Counted from the stretch's first letter, positions 35,269 to 44,405 are shown. The stretch is 64,000 nucleotides of DNA from Pseudomonas sp. LFM046 (GCF_000949385.2 NZ_JYKO02000001.1:3792770-3856769), one strand, 5' to 3'. Made by a program: numbers and translations. The notes: generated by a model from the sequence alone, not told the origin.

Positions 35269-36429
35269 ATGATCTTCACCCAGGAACACGAAGAGCTCCG
35301 CCGCACAGTGCGAAATTTCGTCGACAAGGAGATCAACCCCCATGTCGACCAGTGGGAGAAGGAAGGCCGCTTCCCCATCCACGATATTTTCAGGAAGGCC
35401 GGCGAACTGGGCCTGCTGGGCATCTCCAAGCCTGAGAAATTCGGCGGCATGGGCCTGGACTACAGCTACTCGATCGTCGCGGCCGAGGAGTTCGGCACCA
35501 TCCACTGCGGCGGCATCCCCATGTCCATCGGCGTGCAGACCGACATGTGCACCCCGGCGCTGGCGCGCTTCGGCTCCGATGAACTGCGCGAGGAGTTCCT
35601 GCGCCCGGCCATCACCGGGGAAATGGTCGGCTGCATCGGGGTCTCCGAAGTGGGAGCGGGTTCGGACGTGGCCGGGATGAAGACCAACGCCCGCAAGGAC
35701 GGCGCCGACTACGTGATCAACGGCAGCAAGATGTGGATCACCAACTCCCCCAGCGCCGACTTCATCTGCCTGTTGGCCAACACATCGGACGACAAGCCCC
35801 ACGTCAACAAGTCCCTGATCATGGTGCCGATGAACACCCCCGGCATCACCCTCAGCCCCCACCTGGACAAGCTCGGCATGCGCAGCTCCGAAACCGCCCA
35901 GGTGTTCTTCGACAACGTCCGCGTGCCGCAGCGCTACCGCATCGGCCACGAGGGCGCCGGCTTCATGATGCAGATGCTGCAGTTCCAGGAAGAACGCATG
36001 TTCGGCGCGGCCAACATGATCAAGGGCCTGGAGCACTGCGTGGAGGTCACCGTCGACTACTGCAAGGAGCGCAAGACCTTCGGCCAGCCGCTGATCGACA
36101 ACCAGGTGATCCATTTCCGCCTGGCCGAGCTGATGACCGAAATCGAGGCCTTGCGTGCCCTGGTCTACCAGGCCGTCGAGCTCTACATCAGCGGCAAGGA
36201 CGTCACCCGCCTCGCCTCCATGGCCAAGCTCAAGGCCGGCCGCCTCGGCCGTGAAGTCACCGACGCCTGCCTGCAGTACTGGGGCGGCATGGGCTTCATG
36301 TGGGACAACCACGTCTCCCGCGCCTACCGCGACACCCGACTGGTGTCCATCGGCGGCGGCGCCGACGAAATCATGCTGGGCATCATCTGCAAGCTGATGG
36401 GCATCCTGCCCGGCAAGAAGAAAGGCTGA
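35269..36429 (+). CDS. atuD: Citronellyl-CoA dehydrogenase
   Basis: A 386-aa FAD acyl-CoA dehydrogenase that forms cis-geranyl-CoA from citronellyl-CoA. It has the ACAD signature segments GVSEVGAGSDVAGM (about 125) and the C-terminal IGGGADEIM. The loop that carries the catalytic Glu in medium-chain enzymes is GGG here; a Glu in QEERMFG (about 243) is placed like the base of isovaleryl-CoA dehydrogenase, fitting a branched substrate. Start MIFTQEHEEL has an AAGGAG site; an earlier in-frame ATG lies inside the repeat element. Confidence 0.93.
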   Translation: MIFTQEHEELRRTVRNFVDKEINPHVDQWEKEGRFPIHDIFRKAGELGLLGISKPEKFGGMGLDYSYSIVAAEEFGTIHCGGIPMSIGVQTDMCTPALARFGSDELREEFLRPAITGEMVGCIGVSEVGAGSDVAGMKTNARKDGADYVINGSKMWITNSPSADFICLLANTSDDKPHVNKSLIMVPMNTPGITLSPHLDKLGMRSSETAQVFFDNVRVPQRYRIGHEGAGFMMQMLQFQEERMFGAANMIKGLEHCVEVTVDYCKERKTFGQPLIDNQVIHFRLAELMTEIEALRALVYQAVELYISGKDVTRLASMAKLKAGRLGREVTDACLQYWGGMGFMWDNHVSRAYRDTRLVSIGGGADEIMLGIICKLMGILPGKKKG

Positions 36430-36435
36430 AGGCCC

Positions 36436-36512
36436 GTAGGATGGGTGGAGGCGCGCAGCGCCGATACCCATCGCCTCGAATGATGGGTATCGCTCCGCTC
36501 CACCCATCCTAC
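36436..36512. repeat. Intergenic element in the atuD-atuE junction (GTAGGATGGGTGGA type)
   Basis: The long arms GTAGGATGGGTGGA and TCCACCCATCCTAC enclose a second nested pair GATACCCATCG/GATGGGTATC. It fills most of the gap between atuD and atuE. Confidence 0.82.
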
Positions 36513-36537
36513 GACCACGCATCTCCGGGACACGACC

Positions 36538-37332
36538 ATGGAAGTACCGAAGACTGAAACCCTGCTGCTGGAACAGGCCGGTGGCGTGCTGCACATCACC
36601 CTGAACCGGCCGGACAGCCGCAACGCCATGAGCCTGGCCATGGTGGCGGAATTGCGCGCCGTGCTCGCCGCCACTCGGGAAGACGCCAGCGTGCGCACCC
36701 TGGTGCTGCGCGGTGCCGGCGGGCACTTCTGCGCGGGGGGCGATATCAAGGACATGGCCAGCGCCCGCGCCACCGGCAGCGATGCGTATCGGGCGTTGAA
36801 CCGTGCCTTCGGCAGCCTGCTGGAAGAGGCCCAGACCCAGCCCCAGGTGATGATCGCGGTGCTGGAAGGCGCCGTGCTGGGCGGCGGCTTCGGCCTCGCG
36901 TGCGTCTCGGATATCGCCATCGCCCTGCAAGGCGCCCAGTTCGGTCTGCCGGAAACCGGCCTCGGCGTATTGCCGGCGCAGATCGCGCCCTTCGTGGTCA
37001 AGCGCATCGGCCTGACCCAGGCCCGCCGCCTGGCCCTCACCGCCGCCCGCTTCGACGGAACCGAAGCCCTGCGCCTGGGCCTGGTGCATTTTGCCGAGGC
37101 GGAGACCGTAGCCCTGGAACAGCGCCTGGCGGAAAGCCTGGAGCAGATTCGCCGCTGCGCCCCTGGCGCCAACGCCCGGACCAAGGCGCTGCTGCTGGCG
37201 ACCGAAACGGAACCCTTGGCGCCCTTGCTGGACCGGGCCGCCGAGCAGTTCGCCGCCGCCGTCACCGGCCCCGAAGGTGCCGAGGGCACCCTGGCCTTCG
37301 TGCAGAAGCGCACGCCCAGTTGGGCGCAATGA
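36538..37332 (+). CDS. atuE: Isohexenyl-glutaconyl-CoA hydratase
   Basis: A 264-aa crotonase-fold enzyme that hydrates isohexenyl-glutaconyl-CoA to 3-hydroxy-3-isohexenylglutaryl-CoA, the equivalent of methylglutaconyl-CoA hydratase in leucine breakdown. The oxyanion loop GAGGHFCAGGDIKDMA is near 60-75, and the second loop GAVLGGGFGLACVSDIAIA is near 111-129. Flanked on both sides by intergenic elements. Confidence 0.92.
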   Translation: MEVPKTETLLLEQAGGVLHITLNRPDSRNAMSLAMVAELRAVLAATREDASVRTLVLRGAGGHFCAGGDIKDMASARATGSDAYRALNRAFGSLLEEAQTQPQVMIAVLEGAVLGGGFGLACVSDIAIALQGAQFGLPETGLGVLPAQIAPFVVKRIGLTQARRLALTAARFDGTEALRLGLVHFAEAETVALEQRLAESLEQIRRCAPGANARTKALLLATETEPLAPLLDRAAEQFAAAVTGPEGAEGTLAFVQKRTPSWAQ

Positions 37333-37335
37333 CCC

Positions 37336-37398
37336 GTAGGGTGGATGTCGCTTTTCACATCCACCGGCGGTGGATCGATAGAGCGTGATCCACCCTAC
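37336..37398. repeat. Intergenic element in the atuE-atuF junction (GTAGGGTGGAT type)
   Basis: The ends GTAGGGTGGAT and ATCCACCCTAC, with inner pair CATCCACCG/CGGTGGATCG. It begins 3 bp after the atuE stop codon. Confidence 0.82.
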
Positions 37399-37446
37399 GC
37401 AAGAACAGCCCGGACACGATCCGGGACACACCGCAGGAGCGCAGAG

Positions 37447-39432
37447 ATGCCCAGCTTCAACAAGATCCTCATCGCCAACCGTGGCGAAATCGCCTGCCGG
37501 GTCATGCGCACCGCCCAGGCCCTCGGCTATCGCACTGTCGCCGTCTACAGCGAAGCCGATGGCGACGCCCGCCACGTGCAACTGGCGGATGAAGCGGTCT
37601 GCATCGGCCCGGCTCCGGTCGGTCAGTCGTACCTGTCAGTCCAGGCCATCATCGACGCCGCACAGAAGACCGGCGCCGAAGCCATCCACCCCGGCTACGG
37701 CTTCCTCTCCGAGAACGCCGACTTCGCCCGTGCCTGCGAAGGGGCCGGCATCACCTTCATCGGCCCGACCGTGGAAGCCATCCACCTGATGGGCAGCAAG
37801 CGCCTGTCCAAACTGGCCATGCTGGAAGCCGCGGTGCCCTGTATCCCCGGCTATGAAGGCGCCGAGCAGGACGACGCCACCCTCGCCCGGGAAGCGGCGC
37901 GCATCGGCTACCCGCTGATGATCAAGGCCAGCGCCGGCGGCGGTGGCCGTGGCATGCGCCTGGTGAACAGTCCGGACGAGCTGGCGTCGCAATTGCGCAC
38001 CGCCCGCTCGGAAGCCCTGAACGCCTTCGGCAACGGCGAGCTGATCCTGGAGAAGGCAGTGCTCCGGCCACGCCATGTGGAGATTCAGGTGTTCGGCGAC
38101 TGCCACGGCAACATCGTCTACCTGGGCGAGCGCGATTGCTCGGTGCAACGCCGCCACCAGAAGGTCATCGAAGAAGCCCCCTGCCCGGTGATGACGCCCG
38201 AGCTGCGCCAGGCCATGGGTGAGGCCGCGGTGAAGGCGGCACGCACGGTGAATTACATCGGCGCCGGTACGGTGGAGTTCCTGCTGGATGCCAGCGGCGC
38301 CTTCTACTTCCTGGAAATGAATACCCGCCTGCAGGTGGAGCACCCGGTTACCGAGTTGATCACCGGCCAGGACCTGGTGGCCTGGCAGATTCGCGTGGCC
38401 GAAGGCCAGCCGCTGCCGCTCAGGCAGGAGGACATCCAGCTCAACGGCCACGCCATGGAAGTGCGCCTCTATGCCGAAGACCCGGCCGCCGGCTTCCTGC
38501 CCCAGACGGGCGAAGTGCTGCGTTGGGAGCCGGCACTACTTCCGGACATCCGCATCGACCACGGTCTGGTTGAAGGCCAGACGGTGACACCCTTCTACGA
38601 CCCCATGCTGGCCAAGGTGGTCGCCTGGGGCGCCACCCGCGAAGAGGCCCGGCGCAAGCTCGCCCGCGCCGTGGAGGACTGCGTGCTGCTGGGCGTGAAG
38701 GGCAACCAGCGCTTCCTCGCCGATCTGCTGCGGCACCCGCAATTCGCTGCCGGGGAAGCCACCACCGACTTCATCGGCGAGGCCTTCGGCGCCGATGCCA
38801 GCCTGAGCCCGCAGCGGGCATCCGCTTCGGAACTGGCCGTCGCCGCCGCCCTGCTCTATCAGGCTTCGGCCACCGCCAGCGCTCACCAGGGCGGCCTCGC
38901 CGGATGGCGTAGCGCAGGAAATGCGCCCTGGAACCTGATGCTGCGCCAGGGCGAGCAGAAACATGGGGTGGAACTCGCCGTGCAGGATGCCGGCCGACAG
39001 CCCCGTCTGCTGGCGAAAGTCGGCGAGACGGAAATCGCCGTCCGTCTGCTGGATGCCGATGGCCGCTGGGCGGCAGTAGAACTGGACGGTATCCGCCGCC
39101 GCGTTGCCTACCATCAACGCGCCACGCAACTGTGGCTGTTTGGCCAACACGGCAACCTGGAGCTGCAGGACGTCACCCACGAACCGGCCGGCGCCCAGAA
39201 CGGTGCCGGCTCGGGCACGGTGAAGGCCCCCATGGACGGCGCCATCGTCGAAGTGCTGGTGAGCGAGGGCGAACGGGTCGGCAAGGGCCAGCTGCTGGTC
39301 GTCCTGGAGGCCATGAAGATGGAGCACCCGCTGAAGGCAGGCGTGGACGGCGTGATCCGCCGCGTGCAGGTCAGCGCTGGCGACCAGGTGAAGAGCCGCC
39401 AGTTGCTGGTCGAAGTCGAAGAAGCCCTGTAA
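37447..39432 (+). CDS. atuF: Geranyl-CoA carboxylase alpha subunit
   Basis: A 661-aa biotin carboxylase subunit. Domains in order: biotin carboxylase N-domain (from FNKILIANRGEIACRV), ATP-grasp (glycine loop KASAGGGGRGM, about 160-170), carboxylase C-domain, a linker, and a C-terminal biotinyl domain with Lys624 in EAMKMEHP. It works with AtuC. Start MPSFNKILIA is the family N-terminus and has a GCAGGAG site; upstream codons lie in the repeat element. Confidence 0.94.
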   Translation: MPSFNKILIANRGEIACRVMRTAQALGYRTVAVYSEADGDARHVQLADEAVCIGPAPVGQSYLSVQAIIDAAQKTGAEAIHPGYGFLSENADFARACEGAGITFIGPTVEAIHLMGSKRLSKLAMLEAAVPCIPGYEGAEQDDATLAREAARIGYPLMIKASAGGGGRGMRLVNSPDELASQLRTARSEALNAFGNGELILEKAVLRPRHVEIQVFGDCHGNIVYLGERDCSVQRRHQKVIEEAPCPVMTPELRQAMGEAAVKAARTVNYIGAGTVEFLLDASGAFYFLEMNTRLQVEHPVTELITGQDLVAWQIRVAEGQPLPLRQEDIQLNGHAMEVRLYAEDPAAGFLPQTGEVLRWEPALLPDIRIDHGLVEGQTVTPFYDPMLAKVVAWGATREEARRKLARAVEDCVLLGVKGNQRFLADLLRHPQFAAGEATTDFIGEAFGADASLSPQRASASELAVAAALLYQASATASAHQGGLAGWRSAGNAPWNLMLRQGEQKHGVELAVQDAGRQPRLLAKVGETEIAVRLLDADGRWAAVELDGIRRRVAYHQRATQLWLFGQHGNLELQDVTHEPAGAQNGAGSGTVKAPMDGAIVEVLVSEGERVGKGQLLVVLEAMKMEHPLKAGVDGVIRRVQVSAGDQVKSRQLLVEVEEAL

Positions 39433-39476
39433 CGACCTCCTACATAAACGCCCCGAATAACAACAGGAGCATCGCG

Positions 39477-40301
39477 ATGTCCCTTTCCGGAAAGACCCTG
39501 TTCATCACCGGCGCCAGCCGCGGCATCGGCCGCGAGATCGCCCTGCGCGCCGCAGCCGATGGCGCCAACATTGTCATCGCCGCCAAGAGCGCCGAGCCCC
39601 ATCCCAAGCTGCCCGGCACCATCTTCAGCGTCGCCGAGGAAGTGGAAACCGCTGGCGGCAAGGCCCTGGCCCTGCAATTGGACGTCCGCGACGAGAACGC
39701 CGTACGCGAGGCCATGGCCAAGGCCGCCGCCCATTTCGGCGGCATCGACGCGGTGGTCAACAACGCTGGCGCCATCCGCCTGATGGGCGTCGAGCACCTG
39801 GAAGCCAAGCGTTTCGACCTGATGTACCAGATCAACACCCGCGCCGTGATGGTGTGCAGCCAGGCCGCCCTGCCCTACCTGAAGCAAAGCGCCGGCGGCC
39901 ATATCCTCAACCTGTCGCCGCCGCTCAACCTGGCGCCGAAATGGTTCGCCCAGCACGGCCCCTACACCGTTACGAAATACGGCATGAGCATGCTCACCCT
40001 GGGGATGAGCGAGGAATTCAAGAAGTACGGCATCAGCGTCAACTCGCTGTGGCCGAAGACCATGATCGCCACCGCCGCCATCGAGTTCGAACTGGGCAGC
40101 CGCGACGCCTTCAAGCGCGCCCGCACCCCGGCCATCATGGCCGACGCCGCCCACGCCATCCTCTCCAGCACCGGCCGCAGCATCACCGGGCGCCTGCTGA
40201 TCGATGAAGAGCTGCTGCGGGAACAGGGACAGACCGAGTTCGAGCACTACCGCTACGACCCGCAAGGCGGATCGCTGGTGCCGGATCTGTTTCTGGACTG
40301 A
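39477..40301 (+). CDS. atuG: SDR protein AtuG (HSDL2-like)
   Basis: A 274-aa short-chain dehydrogenase with TGASRGIG (about 11-18) and an intact YTVTK catalytic motif. The segment SPPLNLAPKWF before it is typical of the hydroxysteroid-dehydrogenase-like 2 group. It has a CAACAGGAG site and lies 44 nt after atuF. A role in oxidising a 3-hydroxyacyl-CoA or the terpene alcohol/aldehyde is possible; the step is not proven. Confidence 0.9.
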   Translation: MSLSGKTLFITGASRGIGREIALRAAADGANIVIAAKSAEPHPKLPGTIFSVAEEVETAGGKALALQLDVRDENAVREAMAKAAAHFGGIDAVVNNAGAIRLMGVEHLEAKRFDLMYQINTRAVMVCSQAALPYLKQSAGGHILNLSPPLNLAPKWFAQHGPYTVTKYGMSMLTLGMSEEFKKYGISVNSLWPKTMIATAAIEFELGSRDAFKRARTPAIMADAAHAILSSTGRSITGRLLIDEELLREQGQTEFEHYRYDPQGGSLVPDLFLD

Positions 40302-40325
40302 GCCCCGCACGAGGGCGATGAACCT

Positions 40326-40419
40326 GTAGGGGCGAATTCATTCGCCAAGGGCTGCGCAGCAGCCCCGTTCCCTTGTTGGGCAGGACTTCGTCCTGCTTGG
40401 CGAATGAATTCGCCCCTAC
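40326..40419. repeat. Complete 94-bp intergenic element in the atuG-atuH junction
   Basis: The ends GTAGGGGCGAATTCATTCGCC and its exact complement enclose two inner stems, GGGCTGCGCAGCAGCCC and GCAGGACTTCGTCCTGC. It is the most complete copy of the GCGAATT type in the window. A transcript would fold into a three-stem structure. Confidence 0.88.
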
Positions 40420-40547
40420 AAGCGATCTCACTGCCCCAACCATTCGCCCATCTGCCCCCTCACCCCCGCACCAGGGTCATGGCGAAGGACAGGTCCGCGT
40501 CCTAGAGTGTTCCGCGCCGCTTACAACAACGACAACACGCGAGAACC

Positions 40548-42371
40548 ATGAGCCAAGCAGAACTGATCTCCCCGCTGCGTTTCATCGCCCGCCTTCCGGC
40601 CAACCTGCCACGCCTGCCGCGCATGTTGCTGGGCCTGTACTACACCGGCATTCGCAACCGCGAGAAGGCGCTGTCCCTGGGGTGGGCCCTGGAGCGCGCG
40701 GCCCGGCGGTACCCGGAACGCCCGGCGGTGATCGACGAGCATCGCCAGCTGAGCTACGCCGACTTCAACGCCTGGAGCAATCGACTGGCCCATGCCCTGA
40801 AGTCTGAAGGGGTGGTCCACGGCAGCGTCGTCGCGGTGATGCTGGAAAACCGCATCGAGGTGTTGGCGCTGCTGGGCGCACTGGCCAAGCTGGGCGCCAT
40901 TGCCGCCCTGGTGAACACCACCCAGCGGGGCAAGGTACTGAGCCACAGCCTGAACCTGGTGAAGGCGCGGCACTTTGTGGTGGGTGAGGAATTGCGCGGT
41001 GCGTTCGACGAGGTCCGCGCTGACCTGGACGATGCTCGCCGCTGCTACTGGGTGGCCGACGGCGACAGCCTGGTCGACCCCGGCACCACCCCGGCAGGCT
41101 GGCAGAACCTGATGCGTCTTGCCCTGGGCCAGTCCAGAGACAACCCGGCGGAGACCGGCGAGGTATGCCTCAAGGATGCCTGCTTCTACATCTACACCTC
41201 GGGCACCACCGGCCTGCCCAAGGCGTCCATCCTCAGTCATGGCAAGTGGATCAAGGCCTACGGCGGCTTTGGCCACTCGGGCCTGGGCCTCACCGAACGC
41301 GACGTCTTCTACCTGACGCTGCCCTGCTATCACAACAATGCGGTCACCGTGAGCTGGGCCTCGGTGCTGGCCGGTGGCGCCGCGATCGCCCTGCGCCGCA
41401 AATTCTCCGCCAGCAACTTCTGGAAGGACGTGGCCCGCTACCAGGCCACCTGCTTCGGCTACATCGGCGAGCTCTGCCGCTACTTGCTGAACCAGCCGCC
41501 CTGCGCCGAGGAACGAGGCAATACCCTGACCTGCATGATCGGCAACGGCCTGCGCCCGTCGATCTGGGCCGAGTTCAAGACGCGCTTCGGCATCGAACGG
41601 GTGATGGAGTTCTATGCCTCCAGCGAGGGCAACATCGGCTTCACCAACATTTTCAACTTCGACAACACGGTGGGCTTTTCGCCGGCCACCTTCGCCATCG
41701 TTCGCTATGACCTGGAGAACGACCGGCCCTTCCGTGATCAGCAGGGCTTCCTTCAGGAAGTGCCGGTGGGCGATTCGGGCCTGCTGATCAGCGAAATCAG
41801 CCCCAAGTGGCCATTCGACGGTTATACCGATCCCGCCAAGACCGAGGCGGTGATCCTCCGCGACGTGTTCAAGCCAGGCGATGCCTGGTTCAACACCGGC
41901 GACCTGATGCGCGGCATCGGCTGCAAGCACGTGCAGTTCGTCGACCGCCTCGGCGACACCTTCCGCTGGAAGGGCGAGAACGTATCCACCACGGAAGTCG
42001 AGAACGCCTTGGGCGCCTTCCCTGATGTGGAGGATGCAGTGGTCTACGGTGTGGAGATTCCCGGCACCAACGGCCGCTGCGGCATGGCCGCCCTACGCTT
42101 GTCGGCAGGGGCGCAGCTGGACCGCCAGGCCCTGGCCGAGCATCTGGACCGCGAACTGCCGGCCTACGCCTCACCCCTCTTCTTGCGGTTGCTGGAGGAG
42201 GTGGAGACCACGGGGACCTTCAAGTACAAGAAGGTCGACCTGAAGAAGCAGGCCTACGATCCGGAGGCAGTGAATGCCCCCCTCTTCGCCCGTCTGCCGG
42301 GAGACGCGGGTTTCCGCCCACTCGATGGCGCGCTCTATCAGGCTATCCAGCGCGGGGAGTATCGCTTCTAG
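40548..42371 (+). CDS. atuH: Long-chain acyl-CoA synthetase AtuH (FATP-like)
   Basis: A 607-aa adenylate-forming enzyme that would activate citronellic/geranic acid to the CoA ester. The P-loop YIYTSGTTGLPKAS is at about 212-225, GWASVLAGGAAIALR follows, and the hinge GDTFRWKGENVSTTEVE is near 469-485. Its closest relatives are very-long-chain acyl-CoA synthetases of the FadD6/FATP type. It is the last atu gene, separated from atuG by a 94-bp element, so it may have its own promoter. Confidence 0.9.
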   Translation: MSQAELISPLRFIARLPANLPRLPRMLLGLYYTGIRNREKALSLGWALERAARRYPERPAVIDEHRQLSYADFNAWSNRLAHALKSEGVVHGSVVAVMLENRIEVLALLGALAKLGAIAALVNTTQRGKVLSHSLNLVKARHFVVGEELRGAFDEVRADLDDARRCYWVADGDSLVDPGTTPAGWQNLMRLALGQSRDNPAETGEVCLKDACFYIYTSGTTGLPKASILSHGKWIKAYGGFGHSGLGLTERDVFYLTLPCYHNNAVTVSWASVLAGGAAIALRRKFSASNFWKDVARYQATCFGYIGELCRYLLNQPPCAEERGNTLTCMIGNGLRPSIWAEFKTRFGIERVMEFYASSEGNIGFTNIFNFDNTVGFSPATFAIVRYDLENDRPFRDQQGFLQEVPVGDSGLLISEISPKWPFDGYTDPAKTEAVILRDVFKPGDAWFNTGDLMRGIGCKHVQFVDRLGDTFRWKGENVSTTEVENALGAFPDVEDAVVYGVEIPGTNGRCGMAALRLSAGAQLDRQALAEHLDRELPAYASPLFLRLLEEVETTGTFKYKKVDLKKQAYDPEAVNAPLFARLPGDAGFRPLDGALYQAIQRGEYRF

Positions 42372-42390
42372 GACGCACGGCGCTGAGCCT

Positions 42391-42407
42391 GGGGCGAATT
42401 TATTGGC
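42391..42407. repeat. Degenerate GCGAATT-type element fragment
   Basis: GGGGCGAATTTATTGGC resembles the first 20 bases of the element at 40326 with two changes. No matching right end is seen nearby. Confidence 0.4.
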
Positions 42408-42462
42408 TTTTGCCCCCTGCTCAACCGCGGCTTCGTGGCATGACGCCGGCACTTATCAGACG

Positions 42463-42541
42463 GTAGGGTGCGCCATGCGCACCGCTCCAAGGGGCAGGCC
42501 TGGAACTACGTTCAACCGCTGGTGCGCGCGGCGCACCCTAC
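42463..42541. repeat. Intergenic element after atuH (GTAGGGTGCGCC type)
   Basis: The ends GTAGGGTGCGCCATGCGCAC and GTGCGCGCGGCGCACCCTAC lie between the atuH stop and the convergent lipoprotein gene. The right end is nearly the same as those at 3498 and 35252. Confidence 0.8.
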
Positions 42542-42569
42542 GATGTCGGCTCCTTCGCTCCGTACCTTG

Positions 42570-43073
42570 TCAGCGCTTGAACTCGAACTGCAGTTCCGCG
42601 CCTTCCACCGAACGCCAGTAGTCATCTTCCCGCTCGTTGGTGATCAGTTTGCCGTTGAGCTGGAAGGGGCTTTCCGGCAGAGGCTTCTCCTCGAACATCT
42701 TCGGCAGCAGAGGCTGGTCCGGCAGGTCATCGGTCGGGGAGCCCGGGGCCAGTTGATCGGCCAGGTCGCTGGGCAGGCTGAGATCGAGCTTGGCTTCCGG
42801 TTCCGACGGCTCGGTGCTCGCGGCCGCCGCCGGGTCCTTGGGCGGCTCCGGAGGGGCCGGCGGCACTGCCGCTTTGGGCGGCGGCGCGGGAGCGGGTTTG
42901 GGTTCAGGTTTGGGCGCAACCGGGGCCGGAGCCGGTGCCGAAGGCTCCGGTTGCGGGGTGGAGGACAGCGGCGGCGGTGCCGGAGGCGCCTTGGGTTTGG
43001 ATGGCACGTCGTTGTCGCAGGCCGCCAGCAGGGTTAGCGCCAGGCAGGCGCAAACGAGAAGAATCGAACGCAT
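42570..43073 (-). CDS. Pro/Ala-rich putative lipoprotein
   Basis: A 167-aa protein with a lipoprotein signal (LTLLAAC, Cys19). Residues about 25-90 are very rich in Pro, Ala and Glu/Lys and are probably an extended, wall-spanning linker; the C-terminal 70 residues (LDLSLPSDLADQLAP onward) form a small domain of unknown family. Likely outer-membrane attached. It lies just downstream of the anti-sigma gene on the same strand (78-nt gap) and may belong to that operon. Confidence 0.7.
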   Translation of the reverse strand: MRSILLVCACLALTLLAACDNDVPSKPKAPPAPPPLSSTPQPEPSAPAPAPVAPKPEPKPAPAPPPKAAVPPAPPEPPKDPAAAASTEPSEPEAKLDLSLPSDLADQLAPGSPTDDLPDQPLLPKMFEEKPLPESPFQLNGKLITNEREDDYWRSVEGAELQFEFKR

Positions 43074-43151
43074 GGGGGGATCGAGCGGAGGTGAGTGATG
43101 GCATCATGCTCCACCTTCGCCTGCTGGGTGGCAAGCCCGGCGCGATCGCGT

Positions 43152-43817
43152 TCAGCGGCCACGCTCGAGTTCGCGCAATTCTGCGTTGAGATCTCGCTGG
43201 GGATAGCGGCTACGCAGCGACTCCAGCAGCTTGTCCGCCTCGTCCCGCTTGCCCTCGTTCGTCAGTTTCAGCACCTGGCGCAGGCTGGCTTCCGGCTCGG
43301 GTAGCGGCACGGACTTCGCCAGGTCCGCCTTGGGTGCGGCTTCCTTCAACGGCATCGATTCCGCCTGCTGCTGAAGTTCGGCACTGCTGTCAGCCATGGC
43401 GGACTCCTTCTTCTTTTCGGCCCTCGCGGGTGGGCTGGCGTACGTCGCCGGCGCGGCCCGTGACATGGGCGCAGCCGCCGGGGCCGGCGCCGAATTGGGT
43501 GCAACGCTGGCCGGAGGTGCATCGAAGCGCTCCTGGACCTGGTCCTGAGTACGCAGGGTCAGGCTCAGGCCAATCCCCAGCGAGGCGAGGCCCGCGATGG
43601 CCACCGCCCAACGCTGGCGACCGCCCGCGCCGAACAGCCAGGCATGCAGGCGTTCGCCGAATGAAGGTCCGGGCACCGCCCGATCCTTCGCCGCCCGGGC
43701 CGCCGCCGCCAGGATGCGCTGGTCCAGTGCCGAGGGCGGCTCGTCATGGCTGTGTTGACGGTAGTGTTCGAGCAGTTCCCGTTCCATATCGTCCGGCTTG
43801 TGCGGGTCTCGGTTCAT
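43152..43817 (-). CDS. Putative anti-sigma factor, single-span membrane protein
   Basis: A 221-aa protein: a cytoplasmic N-terminus (1-69; EHYRQHSHDEPPSALDQRILAAAAR), one membrane span at about 70-88, and a periplasmic Ala/Pro-rich part ending in a short helical domain (VLKLTNEGKRDEADKLLESLRSRYP). It overlaps the sigma gene by 4 nt (ATGA), the usual arrangement of a sigma/anti-sigma pair. From memory, PAO1 has a comparable pair (SbrI/SbrR, PA2896/PA2895) beside the atu cluster, controlling swarming and biofilm; this may be the same pair. Confidence 0.75.
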   Translation of the reverse strand: MNRDPHKPDDMERELLEHYRQHSHDEPPSALDQRILAAAARAAKDRAVPGPSFGERLHAWLFGAGGRQRWAVAIAGLASLGIGLSLTLRTQDQVQERFDAPPASVAPNSAPAPAAAPMSRAAPATYASPPARAEKKKESAMADSSAELQQQAESMPLKEAAPKADLAKSVPLPEPEASLRQVLKLTNEGKRDEADKLLESLRSRYPQRDLNAELRELERGR

Positions 43818-44404
43818 GCGGATACCTCCTCGGCCGCAGCCGGGTCGGCCAGCAGCCGACGCAACTTCTGCAACGCGTAACGCAAGCGGCTCTTTACCGT
43901 CTCGGCGGGCGTGCGGGTGAGTTCGGCAATTTCGGTCAGTTCCAGGTCGCCATGGGCGCGTAACAGGAAGACCTCGCGCTGTTCCCCTGGCAGCTCGTCC
44001 AGCGCCGCACGCAAGCGCTGCTGGTCCTGGCTGAGGGCGAGTTCCTGCTCGGGGTCGGGGCTGTTGCCCGGCAGAGCATCACCGTGCAGGACCTCGTCGA
44101 AAGCTTCTTCGCGCCCCTGCTGTCGACCGTGCTTGCGCCAGTGATCGATCAGGCGGTTGCGGGCGATCTGGTAGAGCCAGGTCTTGAAGCTGGCCTGGCC
44201 ACGCTGCTCCGATTCGCTGCGGATCAGGTTCAACCAGGTTTCCTGGAAGATTTCCTCGGCCAGGGCAGCGTCGCCGCACAGCCCGCAGAGAAAACGGTAG
44301 AGGCCGAGGCGATGGCGCGCGTAGAGCACGCCAAAGGCCTCGGCATCGCCGTTGCGGTAACGCCGCAGCAAGGCGGCGTCGTCGTCCGTGAGTGTCGCGT
44401 TCAC
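43814..44404 (-). CDS. ECF-type RNA polymerase sigma factor
   Basis: A 196-aa sigma-70 family member with region 2 (about 10-92; FQETWLNLIRSESEQRGQASF and IARNRLIDHWRK) and region 4 (about 130-185; ALDELPGEQREVFLLRAHGDLELTEIAELT). Region 3 is absent, so it is group IV (ECF). The start is a GTG one base after the stop of the VWA gene, indicating tight coupling. Candidate SbrI by neighbourhood. An ECF-like promoter is visible upstream of the VWA gene, fitting autoregulation. Confidence 0.85.
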   Translation of the reverse strand: MNATLTDDDAALLRRYRNGDAEAFGVLYARHRLGLYRFLCGLCGDAALAEEIFQETWLNLIRSESEQRGQASFKTWLYQIARNRLIDHWRKHGRQQGREEAFDEVLHGDALPGNSPDPEQELALSQDQQRLRAALDELPGEQREVFLLRAHGDLELTEIAELTRTPAETVKSRLRYALQKLRRLLADPAAAEEVSA

Positions 44405-44405
44405 G

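Noticed and set aside
35158-37581. An 807-codon open frame on the minus strand across atuD and atuE
   Set aside because: It lies opposite well-conserved genes and has the His/Ala/Gly/Val-rich, repetitive composition that GC-rich third positions produce in antisense frames. No domain or ribosome binding site is seen.
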